Source: Aromatoleum anaerobium
Lineage (GTDB): Bacteria > Pseudomonadota > Gammaproteobacteria > Burkholderiales > Rhodocyclaceae
Direction: 5' to 3'
Assembly (NCBI RefSeq): GCF_012910705.2
Contig: NZ_WTVG02000001.1
Coordinates: 1 to 64,000, forward strand
DNA: 64,000 bases
This document shows, one piece after another, positions 46,773 through 54,871 of this stretch. Made by a program: the position numbers and the translations under genes. The stretch's first letter is position 1; every line of letters begins with the position of its first letter. The notes under the pieces are model-generated. The model saw only the letters and a list, made by a program, of their open reading frames with translations, was not told where the DNA came from and made no database searches.

Positions 46773-47784
46773 GCGAATCCCCATTTATTGTCACGATGAT
46801 TCGGGTTCCATGCCCGGGCGCCGAGTCGACTTTCAAGTGCGCGCCGATCGCCGCTGCGCGCTCACCCATGATCATCAAACCCCAGCCATGGTCTCGCGCC
46901 GGTTGATGAACTGCCGTCGGGTCAAAGCCTTCGCCGTTGTCGGCCACGGTCAGGCAGATCGAATGCGGAGTCGTTCGAAGGGTCAGTACAGCCTTGTCGG
47001 CACGCGCGTGCTTGGCCACGTTCGCGAGCGCGTTCTGGGCCATGCGAAAGAGCGCGTGCTCGGCCGCTGGCGTCAGCCGACGCACCCGCCCCTCTTCAAC
47101 AACCGAGGTCGCCACCCCGGTGCGCTTGGTGAACTCCTCTGCGTACCAGCGCAATACGGGCGCGAGTCCGAAGTCGTCCAGGACGGCCGGCCTCAGTTCG
47201 GCCATGACGTCTCGAATACTCTGGGTCGTCTCTTCGACCATCTTGAGCGAATCGTCCAATCGGGCTCCGATCTGCGCCGCCTGACCCGGCGACAGCTGGC
47301 TCTTGGCAATCGTCAAATTGATACTGAGCGCAGTCAGCTTCTGCCCAACCAGATCGTGCAGCTGACTGGCCAGTGCCCGTCGCTCCGCTTCCTGGACTTC
47401 AACCATTCGGCGCGACGCCTTGGCAGCTTGCAACTTCTCGTCTTGCTCCTTGATGAGTTCCGCTTGCGCTTCGCCGGTCGCGGCGGATCCCATCCAGAGG
47501 TGCAGCAGTCCCGCCAGAAGCAGCAGTGAAACCGCGTTGAGCACTCGATTGACGAAGAACGTCTCCGTCAAGCTGAATGAACCCGCCGGGACCTGCAGTG
47601 CATACACAACGAACGTCGCCGCGATAAGCAACCCTGTCAGGGTCCACAACAGAACTCGACTACGTGTCGCGCCGCCGAGCACCAGAGGCAGTCCGTAGAT
47701 CGTGGCGACGTCGAGCTCGATCCACGTCGTGAAGTCCGCGACGATGACGGCGAGCGTCACCGCGAAGATCACCGCAAAACGCAC
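46747..47784 (-). CDS. NarX/LiaS-type sensor histidine kinase
   Basis: 345 residues. Four or five membrane helices occupy residues 1-100 with little periplasmic sequence, so it may sense the membrane. A short coiled coil leads to HisKA_3 (ALASQLHDLVGQKLTALSIN, with the phosphorylated His), then an HATPase_c domain (LFRMAQNALANVAKHARADK; LTVADNGEGFDPT; GWGLMIMGERAAAIGA). It forms a pair with the downstream regulator. Confidence 0.94.
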   Translation of the reverse strand: MRFAVIFAVTLAVIVADFTTWIELDVATIYGLPLVLGGATRSRVLLWTLTGLLIAATFVVYALQVPAGSFSLTETFFVNRVLNAVSLLLLAGLLHLWMGSAATGEAQAELIKEQDEKLQAAKASRRMVEVQEAERRALASQLHDLVGQKLTALSINLTIAKSQLSPGQAAQIGARLDDSLKMVEETTQSIRDVMAELRPAVLDDFGLAPVLRWYAEEFTKRTGVATSVVEEGRVRRLTPAAEHALFRMAQNALANVAKHARADKAVLTLRTTPHSICLTVADNGEGFDPTAVHQPARDHGWGLMIMGERAAAIGAHLKVDSAPGHGTRIIVTINGDSHAQRSARG

Positions 47785-48126
47785 GGCACGATTCTCGCGT
47801 AAGCCCGACCTGAAGAATACACAGCTGATGGCTATGCCTTTCTCCTACAGGGACGCTGCCTCAAGTAACCGCAGCGCTAGGCTAGTGGGCGGGCGAGGCG
47901 ACCGCGTCGTTTTGCCGAAACCTCGACACATCGACGTGAAGCGGTCATCGCACGCTCATCGCACGCTCATCGCACGCTCATCGCAGCTCCGACTTCGCTT
48001 ACCAATCAGGTGGAGTGTAGCTTTCATGGAGCTGCACGTCTGTCAGGAAGCTTTGATGGACTGACTCGGAACGACTTGATCTTGGAAGGGGTCGTTAGCC
48101 GTTCCGCCGCGACGACGGGTTGGGCG
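47785..48126. other. Intergenic stretch with an 11-bp tandem repeat
   Basis: 342 bases between the kinase gene start and the cassette-like membrane gene. No gene seen. Positions 47945-47984 hold about three and a half copies of an 11-base unit (GCTCATCGCAC). GCCCAAC-type and GCTAACG words near 48,092-48,125 (minus strand) could be the start of a decayed cassette recombination site. Confidence 0.5.
47945..47984 (+). repeat. Short tandem repeat, 11-bp unit
   Basis: Unit GCTCATCGCAC repeated about three and a half times in the upstream region of the histidine kinase gene. Slippage-type repeat; a regulatory role is possible but not shown. Confidence 0.8.
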
Positions 48127-48375
48127 TCATTGTAAATGCTCCTCCGTAGCCTCCCGGCGCCAACGAATCACGGCTCCAACTACGATGCCAAGAGGCGCAC
48201 CTAAGGCATAGATTACGTTCCGGACAGCGGATGTTTCCAACGGGAACTGAGTGAACAGCAAACCAATGAAGCTGAAGCCGACCAGAAGACCTACCGGCAC
48301 CTTCGATCCTGGCGGTGACCAGTGTGCAGCGGCGGCACCTGCAACCAAAGTGGCACAGAAGCCGATGCCTCGCAC
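48127..48375 (-). pseudogene. 3' part of a membrane-protein gene split by IS66
   Basis: Minus-strand reading from the IS66 edge: GIGFCATLVAGAAAAHWSPP, VPVGLLVGFSFIGLLFTQFP, then NVIYALGAPLGIVVGAVIRW and EEHLQ stop at 48127. Removing IS66 and one copy of the 8-bp duplication joins it in frame to the 5' part at 50800-51014 (GEWLFVRG then IGFCATLV). The restored protein would have about 150 residues and four membrane helices; function unknown. Confidence 0.88.
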
Positions 48376-48460
48376 GTAAGCGGTAACTGCCCGGCGTTGT
48401 TCCCGGCCACATGATCGGCGTGGACAATCGCCTCCAGGTTTAACAACGGAGGCGGTGTTC

Positions 48461-48766
48461 ATGGCAGGAGCAATCAAGCGCAAGTGGCGCCGGCGCAGCC
48501 GAGAGGAGTGGCGGGAGGTGTTCGCCCGGCACGGTTCGAGTGGGCTGAGCGTCACGACATTCTGCGCGCGCGAGTCGATCAGCGTCTCGAGCTTTCAGCG
48601 CTGGCGGGCACTCGTCGCGCCGGTGAGCGGTGCAGCAGACGCTCGAACGCCGGCGCGGCAAGCGGCGTTCGTCGATCTGGGGGTGCTCGGTTCGGGCAGC
48701 GCCTCGCGCCTCGAGCTCAAACTCGATCTGGGGGGCGGCGTGGTGCTGCACCTGGTGCGCGGCTGA
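48461..48766 (+). CDS. tnpA: IS66 accessory protein TnpA
   Basis: 101 residues from MAGAIKRKWRRRSREEWREV. Helix-turn-helix-like region GLSVTTFCARESISVSSFQR is the IS66 OrfA (TnpA) pattern; a basic N-terminus fits DNA binding. The stop overlaps the tnpB ATG (TGATG at 48764-48768). Required for transposition with TnpB and TnpC. Confidence 0.92.
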   Translation: MAGAIKRKWRRRSREEWREVFARHGSSGLSVTTFCARESISVSSFQRWRALVAPVSGAADARTPARQAAFVDLGVLGSGSASRLELKLDLGGGVVLHLVRG

Positions 48767-49110
48767 TGTTCTTTCCCGAAGGCGCGGTGCGGGTGCATCT
48801 GTACGGTCGCCCGGTCGATATGCGCAAGTCCTTCGACGGGTTGTATGCGCTCGCCCGCCACGGCGTGGGCCAGGATCCGCTGTCGGGGCATCTGTTCGTG
48901 TTCATCAACCGGCGGGCGACGCAGATGAAGGTCCTGTACTGGGATCGCAGCGGCTTTTGCATCTGGGCCAAGCGGCTCGAGTCGGGTCGTTTCGTGTCGG
49001 ATTGGTCGCGGGTGGCCACCCGCGAGATGGACTGGACGGGGCTGAAGCTGCTGCTCGAAGGCATCGAGCCGGCGCGCGTCAGAAAGCGCTTCGCGCTGCC
49101 GGCGAAATGA
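48766..49110 (+). CDS. tnpB: IS66 accessory protein TnpB
   Basis: 114 residues from MFFPEGAVRVHLYGRPVDMR. The core PVDMRKSFDGLYALARH, VFINRRATQMKVLYWDRSGF and CIWAKRLESGRF is the conserved IS66 Orf2 family. Start overlaps the tnpA stop. Intact. Confidence 0.95.
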   Translation: MFFPEGAVRVHLYGRPVDMRKSFDGLYALARHGVGQDPLSGHLFVFINRRATQMKVLYWDRSGFCIWAKRLESGRFVSDWSRVATREMDWTGLKLLLEGIEPARVRKRFALPAK

Positions 49111-49154
49111 GCGCAAACCCGCATGGATACTGGCTTTCTTGCTAGAATGACGGC

Positions 49155-50771
49155 ATGCCCGCGACGCCCCTGACGCACCTGCCGACCCGAGAAGAAGCCG
49201 CCCGCTGGACGGCCGAGCAGGTCGTCGATCTGGCGCGCGAACGCCTGGCGTTGGGGTGCCGGTTCGATGCGATGAAGCTCGAAGTCGAGGCGATGAAACA
49301 CCAGCTCGACTGGTTCCGGCGGCAGCTCTTCGGCCAGAAGAGCGAGAAGCGCCTCGTGGACGCCCACCCGCATCAGATGAACCTGGGCGAGCTGCCGGTG
49401 CCCGACTCCTCGCCGCCGCCGCCTCCCGCCCAGGACATTGCCGCCCACACCCGCCGGGCCCGCACCACCGATTATGCCGCGGGCGACGAATCGGCGCCGT
49501 TCTTCGACGAGGCGCGGGTGCCGGTCGAGACGATTGCGGTGCCCAACCCGGACGCCGAGGGGCTCACCGCCGACCAGTACGAAGTGATCGGCGAGAAGAC
49601 GAGTTTCCGCCTCGCGCAGCGCCCGGGCAGCTACGTGATCCTCAAATACGTGCGCCCGGTGATCAAGCGCCGCGACACCCAGGTCATTTCCTGCCCGGCC
49701 GCGCCCCGCGGTGTCATCGAGGGCAGTCGCGCTGACGTGAGCTTCATCGCCGGCATGCTGATCGACAAGTTTGCCTACCACCTGCCGTTCTACCGCCAGC
49801 ACCAGCGCCTGGGCGACACCGGCATCACCGTCAGCCGGCCGTGGCTGACGCAGCTCGGCCAACACGCGATTGCCCTGATCGAACCGATCTTTGAGGCCCA
49901 GTTCGGCTCGATTCGCGCCTCACGCGTCAAGGCGATGGACGAGACGCCGATCAAGGCCGGGCGCGCCGGGCCGGGCAAGCTCAAGGCCGCCTACTTCTGG
50001 CCGGTCTATGGCGAGCTGGACGAAGTCTGCTTCCCGTTCTTCGAGAGTCGCCGGATCGAACATGTCGAGCAGGCGCTCGGCCTGACGCCGGTCGAGCGCG
50101 GCGTGCTGCTCAGCGACGGGTACACCGCCTATGAGCACTACACGAAGAAGACCGGACTAACCCACGCGCAATGCTGGGCGCACACGCGGCGCCACCTGTT
50201 CGAGGCGAAGGACGCCGCGCCGCAAGTCGCGGCGCAGGCACTGGAGTTCATCGGTGGCCTCTACGCGGTCGAAGCGCACATCCGCGAAAAGAAGCTCAGT
50301 GCCGCGAAAAAGCTCGACTATCGATTGATGCATGCCAAGCCGATCGTCGAACGGTTCTTCGCCTGGGTGAGCCAGCAATTCGAGGCACAGGGCCTGTTGC
50401 CGAGCAATCCCATGACAAAGGCGCTCGCCTACGCGCGCGAGCGGCGATTCGGACTCGAGGTCTACCTCACCGACCCGGACGTCCCGATCGACACGAACCC
50501 TCTGGAACGTGCGCTGCGGGCCATTCCGATGGGGCGCCGCAACTGGTTGTTCTGCTGGACCGAACTCGGCGCCCGGCAGGTCGGCATCATGCAGAGCCTG
50601 ATCGTCACCTGCCGACTCCACGACATCGACCCCTATGACTATCTGGTCGATGTGCTGCAGCGCGTCAGCCAGCATCCGGCCAGCCGCGTCCACGAACTCA
50701 CGCCGCGACTGTGGAAGCAACTCTTCGCCGGCAATCCGCTGCGATCGCCCTTGCATAGCCCTCGGCCGTAG
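49155..50771 (+). CDS. tnpC: IS66-family transposase TnpC
   Basis: 538 residues. The N-terminal coiled coil (LEVEAMKHQLDWFRRQLFGQ, KSEKR) and Cys/His region precede the DDE core: VKAMDETPIKAGRAGPGKL, GVLLSDGYTAYEHYTKKTGL and DTNPLERALRAIPMGRRNWL (ENxxR-type Glu region). The start ATG follows tnpB by 44 bases. Intact. Confidence 0.96.
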   Translation: MPATPLTHLPTREEAARWTAEQVVDLARERLALGCRFDAMKLEVEAMKHQLDWFRRQLFGQKSEKRLVDAHPHQMNLGELPVPDSSPPPPPAQDIAAHTRRARTTDYAAGDESAPFFDEARVPVETIAVPNPDAEGLTADQYEVIGEKTSFRLAQRPGSYVILKYVRPVIKRRDTQVISCPAAPRGVIEGSRADVSFIAGMLIDKFAYHLPFYRQHQRLGDTGITVSRPWLTQLGQHAIALIEPIFEAQFGSIRASRVKAMDETPIKAGRAGPGKLKAAYFWPVYGELDEVCFPFFESRRIEHVEQALGLTPVERGVLLSDGYTAYEHYTKKTGLTHAQCWAHTRRHLFEAKDAAPQVAAQALEFIGGLYAVEAHIREKKLSAAKKLDYRLMHAKPIVERFFAWVSQQFEAQGLLPSNPMTKALAYARERRFGLEVYLTDPDVPIDTNPLERALRAIPMGRRNWLFCWTELGARQVGIMQSLIVTCRLHDIDPYDYLVDVLQRVSQHPASRVHELTPRLWKQLFAGNPLRSPLHSPRP

Positions 50772-50799
50772 GCAAGAACGCTGCGCAGTTACCGGTTAC

Positions 50800-51014
50800 C
50801 CTCGCACGAACAGCCACTCCCCACTGTCCGGCGGATACGGACCAGGTGGAGGACGATAAGGCTCCGAATAGACAGCGGCCCAGACGAAAGGCCGCAGAGC
50901 CCAGTAGACCGCGCTCAGGAGCAGGACGACCAGCGGTTGCGCAACCACGCCGACAAGAACAGCACGCCAAACGGATCTGACCTTGGGAGGTTGCTTCAGA
51001 GAAATGAGCTTCAT
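50800..51014 (-). pseudogene. 5' part of the membrane-protein gene split by IS66
   Basis: Starts MKLISLKQPPKVRSVWRAVL with hydrophobic VLVGVVAQPLVVLLLSAVYW, then a Pro-rich loop (EPYRPPPGPYPPD) and GEWLFVRG up to the IS66 edge. The remaining part is at 48127-48375. Its start lies 30-40 bases after a possible attC, as for integron cassette genes. Confidence 0.88.
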
Positions 51015-51044
51015 GACGCCCAGCGTCAAAGTTCAGGCGCGGCC

Positions 51045-51150
51045 GTAGGCCGTCGCCTGGAACGCTTAAGCTCATCGGCGTGCGGAAGGCGAAGCGTAGC
51101 GGAGCCTGTAGCACGTCCGGTGCAGCGCCTTGTTGTGCTGCTGTCTGGCA
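51045..51150 (-). repeat. attC-like site between two cassette-type genes
   Basis: On the minus strand: CAGCACAACAAGGCGCTGCA near 51,140, a central inverted stretch (CTCCGCTACGCTTCGCCTTC), and GATGAGCTTAAGCGTTCCAG near 51,060. AACAAGGCGCTGCA and GAGCTTAAGCGTT pair imperfectly and match the look of L and R arms of attC sites; the last core word is GTTCCAG instead of GTTRRRY, so it may be decayed. Confidence 0.5.
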
Positions 51151-51221
51151 CGAGCCGAAACCTAGCAGCCGCCACGACGCAGCAGCCTTGAGCAGAGCCG
51201 GAAAGTATCTGCGGCCGCAAC

Positions 51222-52055
51222 TTACTTCGTCCCGACGCCGATGTTGACCGGGTTGCTCAGCTTGGCGACGCCGCTGCCGCCGGCGCGCTCGCGGAACATC
51301 GTCTCAAGTGTCTGCTGGATCACGCCGCTCTCCTCGTTCGACAGGTTCAGGTCGCCGAGCATCCCCTCGACGAGGGGATTGCTCCACACGATCCACTCCC
51401 ACAGGTCCTGCGCGCTCTTGAATTCTGTGGTCTCGGTGATGGTCTCGACCTTGATGTCCTTCAGTCCGGCGGTGGCGAACTCCTGGCGTAGCCTCGCTGG
51501 ATCCTGCAACTGAAAGGGGAGCGGAGGCGGGTCCATCGGGGGACCCTGGAAGTCGGGGCGCACGGACTGAATGGCACCCACGAAGAAGGCGAGAAAATCG
51601 ATCTTATGCGGGTCGCCGTACGCAATCATCAGCACACGGCCGCCCGGCTTGACGACGCGCACCATCTCGCGGATGCCCTGCGGCATGTCGGCAAACAGCA
51701 TCACGCCGAACTGCGAACCGGCCATGTCAAAGCAGTTATCGTCCAGCTCGAGCGCGTGGCCGTCCATGACGCGGGTTTCGATGTTGAGCCCCTCTTGGCG
51801 CGCACGCTCCTTAAGCAACTCGAGCATGACTGGAGACTGGTCCGTCGCCAGTATCTGCGCGCCAATGCGCGCCGCCGGGATACTGAGGGCGCCGCTGCCC
51901 GCCGCTACGTCCAGGAAGCGCATGCCGGCACGGAGCTCGGCACGGCGGAGGCCTTCGTTCGCAATCCACATCTGCGTGGGCGTGTTGGTCTTGTCATAGC
52001 CTGGCGCGATTTTGTCCCACGGGGGCCGCGTATCTTCTCTTTCCTGAGTGGTCAT
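51222..52055 (-). CDS. Class I SAM-dependent methyltransferase
   Basis: 277 residues from MTTQEREDTRPPWDKIAPGY; AAGGAGGAAGCC upstream fixes the start. SAM-binding motif I is MRFLDVAAGSGALSIPAARI, followed by ILATDQSPVMLELLKERARQ and the UbiE/Methyltransf_11 pattern (FDMAGSQFGVMLFADMPQGI). Substrate not predictable. It is a stand-alone gene between attC-like sites, as for a cassette. Confidence 0.92.
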   Translation of the reverse strand: MTTQEREDTRPPWDKIAPGYDKTNTPTQMWIANEGLRRAELRAGMRFLDVAAGSGALSIPAARIGAQILATDQSPVMLELLKERARQEGLNIETRVMDGHALELDDNCFDMAGSQFGVMLFADMPQGIREMVRVVKPGGRVLMIAYGDPHKIDFLAFFVGAIQSVRPDFQGPPMDPPPLPFQLQDPARLRQEFATAGLKDIKVETITETTEFKSAQDLWEWIVWSNPLVEGMLGDLNLSNEESGVIQQTLETMFRERAGGSGVAKLSNPVNIGVGTK

Positions 52056-52166
52056 GGCTTCCTCCTTTGCTACGGCACGCACCATAGAACGTGCCAATAC
52101 GGTTCCAGTTCTCTAAACTCTTGCGCTTCAATCATGGCCACGCCGCGCGCAGCAGCACAACGACCA

Positions 52167-52173
52167 GTTAGGC
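52167..52173 (-). other. Cassette-type core word at the end of the lipoprotein gene
   Basis: On the minus strand GCCTAAC (RYYYAAC type) follows 24 bases after the lipoprotein gene stop and is followed by TGGTCGTTGTGCTGCTGCGC, related to the complement of the other attC-like site. It is where the first core of an attC should be; I cannot place the closing core with confidence. Confidence 0.4.
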
Positions 52174-52196
52174 AGGAGGCAGGCCAAGAAGCGGGG

Positions 52197-52640
52197 TTAG
52201 TTCGCACCCCTCTGGCCTCGCAGTGTGTTGCATGAGATAGCACCGGGATTTACGCGCTGGAGATTCATATAGATTGGGGTATCGCCGAATTCCTTTGGCA
52301 TGGGCTCTGGTCGAACTTGGTACTCAATTCGATCGTCAAATGGACAGTTCTTGCACTTCCTTACCACGACAATTTCAAGTGTTGTTCCTGCCGGTAGGTG
52401 GGTGCTAAATGTAATTTCAGGCCCACTTACGTTAAACGAAGTAAGAGCAATGACATCGGTTCGTTTGTTTCGCTCTACTTTCAAAGTGACGCCGAGAGCA
52501 TTTAGCGATGATTGAACTCGGCACTGTTCGCCAATGACTGGTCGGTGTTCAGGAGCATCAGAGACATCATCGAACTCTGCGTTGCACCCTGAGAGAGCGA
52601 AGGCAACGTAAAGGACGGTTGCGAATCGCGCTATGAGCAT
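52197..52640 (-). CDS. Putative lipoprotein of unknown function
   Basis: 147 residues starting MLIARFATVLYVAFALSGCN: signal peptide with lipobox (ALSGC), so probably lipidated at Cys19. The rest is a single predicted beta-rich domain with a CKNCPFDD motif and a C-terminal Cys. No family recognised. Its start is 8-14 bases after a restored integron core GTTAGGC, typical of a cassette gene. Lower GC than neighbours, which supports foreign origin. Confidence 0.7.
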   Translation of the reverse strand: MLIARFATVLYVAFALSGCNAEFDDVSDAPEHRPVIGEQCRVQSSLNALGVTLKVERNKRTDVIALTSFNVSGPEITFSTHLPAGTTLEIVVVRKCKNCPFDDRIEYQVRPEPMPKEFGDTPIYMNLQRVNPGAISCNTLRGQRGAN

Positions 52641-52651
52641 GATGTGTGGCC

Positions 52652-53678
52652 TAGAGCGGATTGCCGCTCACTGTAAGGCATAGCCGCAGTGTGCGAACCA
52701 GCCGCGGGCATCGGCGGCGGTCACCGTGTTGAGGACCCGTTTGAGGGCCTCATCCAGTGCTTCGCGCGTCCGCGCCTTGGCGGCCCGCAAGGCAGTCTTG
52801 AGTTTCGACCAGCACGGTTCGATGGGGGACCAATCCGGGGAATAGGGCGGCAGATAAAGCAGGTTGGCCTGGGCGCCCTCGATCGCTTCGCGAATGCCTT
52901 TGACCTTGTGCGCGCTCAGGTTGTCCATGACGACGATGTCACCGGGGGCGAGCGTCGGTACCAGCACCTGATCGACATAAGCTCGAAACACTGCAGCGTC
53001 GGTCGGGCCCTCAACAGTCATGACAGCATCGATGCCTCGGCAGGACACAGCGCCCAGCACGGTGACATTGCGACCGTGGTTCTTCGGCACCGCATCGGGC
53101 ACCCGCTCCCCCCGCAGGGCACGGCCGTAATGACGAGTCATCGCAATGTTCACGCCCGATTCATCGATGAAGCGCAATCGTGACGGGGGATATTGGGCCA
53201 TTTCCTCCCGGTAAGCCGCGCGCGCCTCAATTACCGAGTCGGCGTCACGTTCCGTCGCATGGAGCGTCTTTTTTTTCGTGACAGTTGCATCTGTTTGAGC
53301 ACCCGACACAGTCGGGGCAAACCGATATGAATGTCCAATTCGGTCTTCAGGCGCTGCGCCAACTCGTCCGCAGCGTCAGATCGGACTGCGCGTGCAGCCA
53401 CTGCGCCAGACGCTGTCGCGCGACTTCATCCACACGCGATCGCTTTCCGCCAGCGTGCGGCTTTGGCGCCACTGTTCCGGTGCTTCGCAGCCGCATGAAA
53501 AGCTTCTCGACAAACGAGATACTGACGCCAAAAAGCTCGGCTACTTGGCGCTGTGAACCCACCCCGCGCTCGTACGCATCGACAACTTTCTGGCGCAAAT
53601 CAACTGAGTAAGGTGCCATGGCCAGATGACCACGCTGGCAGTACCTTTGTTCCTTCTACGCAAAGCAAAACCGCTCTA
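52652..53678 (-). mobile_element. IS630-family insertion sequence (second type)
   Basis: About 1.03 kb with TA at both tips and short inverted ends (TAGAGCGG at each end). It was inserted at TA inside GTTAGGC, an integron-type core word, next to an IS91 end. The transposase is in two frames. It is different from the IS630 at 18.6 kb. Confidence 0.88.
52668..53619 (-). pseudogene. IS630-family transposase, frameshifted
   Basis: The N-terminal frame (MAPYSVDLRQKVVDAYERGV, HTH EVAELFGVSISFVEKL-like) runs 53619-53347. A middle segment ([20 protein letters not shown]) is in a second frame, and the DDE core ([55 protein letters not shown]) is in a third, 53309-52668. The last switch is at a run of eight As near 53,272, where IS630 elements use programmed frameshifting; the first, near 53,365, looks like a real lesion. 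Confidence 0.88.
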
Positions 53679-53680
53679 AC

Positions 53681-53823
53681 GAATAGCGTTTATCCGCCGC
53701 AGCGGAAGCGTTTGAGGAAGGCGAGGCGGCATGGCCGCGGATAAACCTCGTTGGACTGAACCGCGACGGCGGATGCTATGGGGATTGTAAGCTGCGAGTC
53801 TGCGGCGTCAATCTTTTGGCATG
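53681..53823 (-). repeat. Truncated IS91-family end, inverted copy of 32811-32954
   Basis: Starts GAATAGCGTTTATCCGCCGC, the same tip as the complete IS91-family element at 32954 read on the minus strand. About nine of ten bases match over 143 bases. The adjoining tetranucleotide on the outside is TAAC rather than GAAC. The rest of this second element is missing; non-coding GC-rich DNA follows to 53,990. Confidence 0.85.
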
Positions 53824-53990
53824 GAGCGAGCGGCCGCCCGAGCGCGTCAGGCGGTGCCGGCCTGGGCCCGGCGTGACGATGTTCGCGCGCGGCGCACCGG
53901 CGGTGGGGCGCGTCCGGCGGGCGGAATCAGTGGCCGGGCCGAGCGGTGCCTCGGACACCGGGCGCAGCACCCGGATCCGGACCCCTCGAA

Positions 53991-54028
53991 GGGGTCAGCT
54001 CACGAAACGGGAAAAATCGTACGCTAAG
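53991..54028 (+). repeat. Tn3-family 38-bp terminal inverted repeat
   Basis: Begins GGGGTCAGCTCACGAAACGG and ends AAAAATCGTACGCTAAG, nearly identical to the end at 18030-18067 and in the same orientation. It cuts the IS91 remnant on its left. No partner is seen before the backbone resumes at 54.87 kb. Confidence 0.88.
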
Positions 54029-54101
54029 CCGTTCCTCAGCCCCACGATGCAAACAGCCCGCGCGAAGGCGGGCTGCCGATGATGCCGGCGAAAGCTGGGC
54101 G

Positions 54102-54314
54102 CTACCCGCAACACCCGCGCTGCGCCTGAATCGGCGGGCATTTCACCGAACCGAAGGAACAGAACACGCAGCAGTCGCGGGGGTTGGGGCGCAGCAGCGC
54201 CTTGCAGTTGCAGCACTCGTAGAAGAACTGGCAGGCATCGGTCGACATGGTTTCCTGCTGGGCGAATCCACAGTGTGGGCACGTCAACACGGACTCCAGG
54301 ACAATGGGACTCAC
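54102..54314 (-). CDS. Small cysteine-rich protein with a GDCCxFC-like motif
   Basis: 70 residues from MSPIVLESVLTCPHCGFAQQ. Cysteine pairs: CPHCG, CQFFYECCNCKALL, RDCCVFCSFGSVKCPPIQ and a C-terminal RGCCG. The RDCCVFCSxGSVxCPPxQ block is familiar from small proteins beside metal-resistance genes, as I recall. Probably metal binding; function unknown. It overlaps the upstream regulator-like gene by 4 bases (ATGA), so the two form one unit. Confidence 0.75.
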   Translation of the reverse strand: MSPIVLESVLTCPHCGFAQQETMSTDACQFFYECCNCKALLRPNPRDCCVFCSFGSVKCPPIQAQRGCCG

Positions 54315-54607
54315 GGCTCACCTTTCCCGGTGGCGCGGACGCTCAGGCTTACCTTGCTCTTGCTGGCAAGATGCGCAACAAGATGGATTGCGCTTGCCTC
54401 GCTGATCTTGAGCTTGGTCGCCAGGGCCGCTGCATCCACCTCGCCCTGTTGGTCCAGCGCCGCGAGCGCCTCATGTTCCAGGCTTTCCATCCACTCGCTG
54501 AACAGAGTGTGAAGTTCGGGCGTAGCAAAAGCGGCCATCGACGTGGTCTTGTGGATGGCCGCCAGCATTTCCGAGCACATGCCCATGCACATGCACATTC
54601 CCATCAT
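54311..54607 (-). CDS. Small protein with Met/Cys-rich N-terminus and winged-helix-like domain
   Basis: 98 residues if started at MMGMCMCMGMCSEMLAAIHK. The first eleven residues are only Met, Cys and Gly, an extreme thiol/thioether cluster of the sort that binds soft metals such as copper or mercury. The remainder (AALDQQGEVDAAALATKLKI, SEASAIHLVAHLASKSKVSL) looks like a winged helix. It is coupled to the cysteine-rich gene. A metal-responsive regulator or chaperone is a reasonable guess, not shown. Confidence 0.65.
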   Translation of the reverse strand: MMGMCMCMGMCSEMLAAIHKTTSMAAFATPELHTLFSEWMESLEHEALAALDQQGEVDAAALATKLKISEASAIHLVAHLASKSKVSLSVRATGKGEP

Positions 54608-54632
54608 CTGCTGCGTCGGGTTAGCGCCCGTT

Positions 54633-54800
54633 ACCCGAGACGGCCGAGTCAAACAGGTCGGGGCTTTCCTCGTGCGGGCGTTTGGAACCCAACCACCGGT
54701 GATCTCGCAGCTTTCCGGGACTCTGCCCGAAAGCCACTTGGCGTACTTCATCAGTGACGCGGTCGACGGGCTGGACCTGAGCGCTTTTCACGCACGGGTG
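54633..54800 (+). pseudogene. N-terminal remnant of an IS1182-type transposase
   Basis: Plus-strand reading LPESHLAYFISDAVDGLDLS, then AFHAR, matches the conserved N-terminal region of IS1182-family transposases (LPExHLxxFIxDxVxxLDLSAF). It is cut after HAR at the backbone junction. No start codon with a good context is evident. It marks the right border of the accessory block. Confidence 0.65.
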
Positions 54801-54871
54801 ATCTTCCACAGCGCCTTAATTTGATCGGCGGGCGGAAGCGGCCCGACGTGCCCCGAGCCGCGTCCATCCCG

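Larger units (their letters stand above)
48376..50799 (+). mobile_element. IS66-family insertion sequence
   Basis: 2424 bases. The ends read GTAAGCGGTAACTGCCCGGC (left) and GTAACCGGTAACTGCGCAGC (right, minus strand). Flanking 8-bp direct repeats CCTCGCAC lie at 48368-48375 and 50800-50807, the IS66 target duplication, perfectly kept. The three genes tnpA, tnpB and tnpC are intact. The clean duplication suggests a recent insertion. Confidence 0.97.

Noticed and set aside
47945..47984. Possible CRISPR-like repeat
   Set aside because: The unit is 11 bases with no spacers, so it is a simple tandem repeat. No CRISPR array or cas gene is present in the window.
48127..53678. A class 1 integron
   Set aside because: No intI1, qacE or sul1 and no clear attI; only cassette-like genes and partial core sites are seen.
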